Below, piece after piece: positions 5,858-7,019 of a DNA stretch of 7,019 nucleotides. The notes beneath the pieces are model-generated. The model was not told the origin of the DNA. It worked only from the letters and a program-made list of their open reading frames with translations, and did no database searches. Within the stretch, counting starts at the first letter, position 1; each line of letters begins with the position of its first letter. The DNA comes from Candidatus Altimarinota bacterium. Lineage in GTDB: Bacteria > Patescibacteriota > Gracilibacteria > BD1-5 > UBA6164. The DNA is taken from positions 17,474 through 24,492 of the forward strand of contig JAHDGX010000011.1 in assembly GCA_020631575.1 (NCBI GenBank), in the 5' to 3' direction. The translations under genes were made by a program, and so were the position numbers.

Positions 5858-7018
5858 ATGCATGCATTTCAACTATGAAGAGAGTTTAAGCTCTCCCTTT
5901 GAGAGGTATTTCAACTCTTCCCAAAAAATGAAATAGTATATGCTGATAAAACAGTATGTATTTTAGATGTTCAGGACAGCGAGAGTATTATTAAAATAGC
6001 TTCACGTATGTGAGGAGTTATTAAGATTATAAAACTTTTCCAAGATTATAGAGGGAAACCACAATTTTCAATTTGTGATATCGCTGAAAAATATGAAGGA
6101 AAGTTTGCTTATGGAGTTTCTCTTCTCTGATGAGATACAAACCTTAAAGCAATTTTGATAGAGATAAAGAAGACTCTTAAAGCAAAAGGAATTTCTTCTA
6201 GGTTTGTGAATAAAGATTTTAAAAGTCTTTCTTCAGCCCAGATACTTGGTGAAAATCTCGTAAAAAAAGGATCAGATTTTACCATTGTAATTGCTGATGA
6301 CACTGAGTATTTTGGGCAAACTATCTGGGTTCAAGATATAAATGCCTACTCAAAAAGAGACTATGGTAAAGCGCGTGATATGCAGGTGGGGATGCTCCCT
6401 CCAAAACTTTCACAAATTATGATAAATATCTCTGGAGGCTCACAAGTGTATGATCCATTTTGTGGGCTTGGAACGATTCTTATAGAATCAATCCTTATGG
6501 GAAATACAAGCGTATTTGGAAGTGATATTTCTCCTGAAAATATAGAAAAAACAAAACAAAACCTCAATTTTGCTCGAAAAGAGTTTCAAAATAATCTCAA
6601 AACTTCTCTCACGCAAGTGCTTGATGCAAAGTGAATATCTAGCTCTCCATTCCTCAAAAAATCTGATGTCATAGTTACTGAGTGATATCTTGGACAAGTA
6701 TTTCACAAGCACTCTGTGACGCAAGAAAAGATAAACATCGAAAAAAAGAACCTTTTAGATATTTATACGAAATTCTTTGCTGGTCTTCAGAAGGCTAATT
6801 ACTCTTGAGTCATTGTTATATGTTTCCCATTTTGGGAGATGAGAGGAAAATATAGCTATTTCAATGAAGTTTATGATTTAATTCAGAAATATTGTAAAAA
6901 TCTTCCAATTCTTCCAAAGCATGAAGAGTTTAAACATACCAGAAGTGGGAGTCTGCTCTATAAACGTCCAGATCAGGTAGTCGGAAGAGAAATATTTAAA
7001 TTGAAATTAAAGAAATAG
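5858..7018 (+). CDS. Trm11-like THUMP/UPF0020 family RNA methyltransferase
   Basis: 386 residues under UGA=Gly, with 8 UGA codons. The start FQLGREFKLSLGEVFQLF matches the opening of this family ('F-LGR-PELSlaE'), which supports ATG 5858. The N-terminal half (about 1-150) is THUMP/ferredoxin-like and probably binds RNA. The segment QTIWVQDINAYSKRDYGKARDMQVGMLPPKLSQIMIN (154-190) is the UPF0020 signature linker. The SAM-binding motif I is VYDPFCGLGTILIE (197-210), followed by FGSDISPENIEKTKQN. Motif IV reads VIVTEGYLG (271-279), where Trm11 has DPPY; as I recall, bacterial relatives often have TEPYLG. The tail RSGSLLYKRPDQVVGREIF is typical. The probable reaction is SAM-dependent N2-methylation of a tRNA guanine (position 10 in Trm11), but the target base is not proven here. 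The ATG abuts the ispH stop, and the gene ends at TAG 7016-7018, just inside the window. Confidence 0.83.
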
Positions 7019-7019
7019 T

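Noticed and set aside
6109..6724. Minus-strand ORFs opposite the methyltransferase
   Set aside because: They are antisense shadows of a gene with full SAM-binding and linker motifs.
312..7018. Mass pseudogenisation or frameshifts explaining the many in-frame TGA codons
   Set aside because: Every interruption is TGA, never TAA or TAG, frames are continuous, and the codons fall on conserved glycines; a changed genetic code explains all of it.
1..7019. CRISPR array, insertion sequence or tRNA gene
   Set aside because: No regularly spaced repeats, transposase motifs, terminal inverted repeats or tRNA cloverleaf were seen on either strand.

Overview
The window comes from a UGA-recoded bacterium. 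Read with the standard code it breaks into short fragments. Read with UGA as glycine (NCBI table 25) it becomes five complete genes, one 3' gene fragment and one structured RNA, packed almost without gaps. UGA falls at glycines that are near-invariant in known families: both glycines of the IspH PRGYCAG motif, the glycine of IspH SAHG, the glycine of the QEGLA-type motif, and a site just after the adenylate kinase P-loop. All six stop codons are UAA or UAG. Table 25, low GC and very compact layout point to Candidatus Gracilibacteria (BD1-5) or a close relative of Absconditabacteria (SR1) within the Patescibacteria/CPR. CGG encodes the conserved arginine of IspH TTNRQ, so the CGA/CGG-to-Trp change that I recall for Absconditabacterales does not seem to apply, which favours Gracilibacteria proper.

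Region 1 (1-1862, plus strand): the C-terminus of an MltD-like lytic transglycosylase, followed one base later by a DUF1704 'QEGLA-motif' putative zinc carboxypeptidase (HEVESH plus EEGLA). Region 2 (1854-3809, minus strand): two ATP-grasp ligases in tandem. The first transcribed resembles the cyanophycin synthetase/GshF ligase domain and the second is RimK/glutathione-synthetase-like. The last gene converges on DUF1704 and overlaps its end by 9 bp. Region 3 (3810-4277): a divergent promoter region, the RNase P RNA gene (rnpB), and a terminator hairpin whose loop carries a TATACT box placed to serve adk. Region 4 (4278-7018, plus strand): an operon of adenylate kinase, IspH and a Trm11-like THUMP/UPF0020 RNA methyltransferase, joined by a 1-nt overlap (TAATG) and a direct abutment (TAA-ATG).

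Regions 3 and 4 are housekeeping: tRNA processing and modification, nucleotide balance, isoprenoid synthesis. The less ordinary part is regions 1-2. Two ATP-dependent peptide-bond-forming enzymes face a putative carboxypeptidase of the family that includes the eukaryotic tubulin detyrosinase MATCAP. This suggests a ligate/remove cycle acting on an unknown protein tail or small peptide, possibly in the cell envelope given the transglycosylase next door. The joint function is inference; the family assignments rest on visible motifs.
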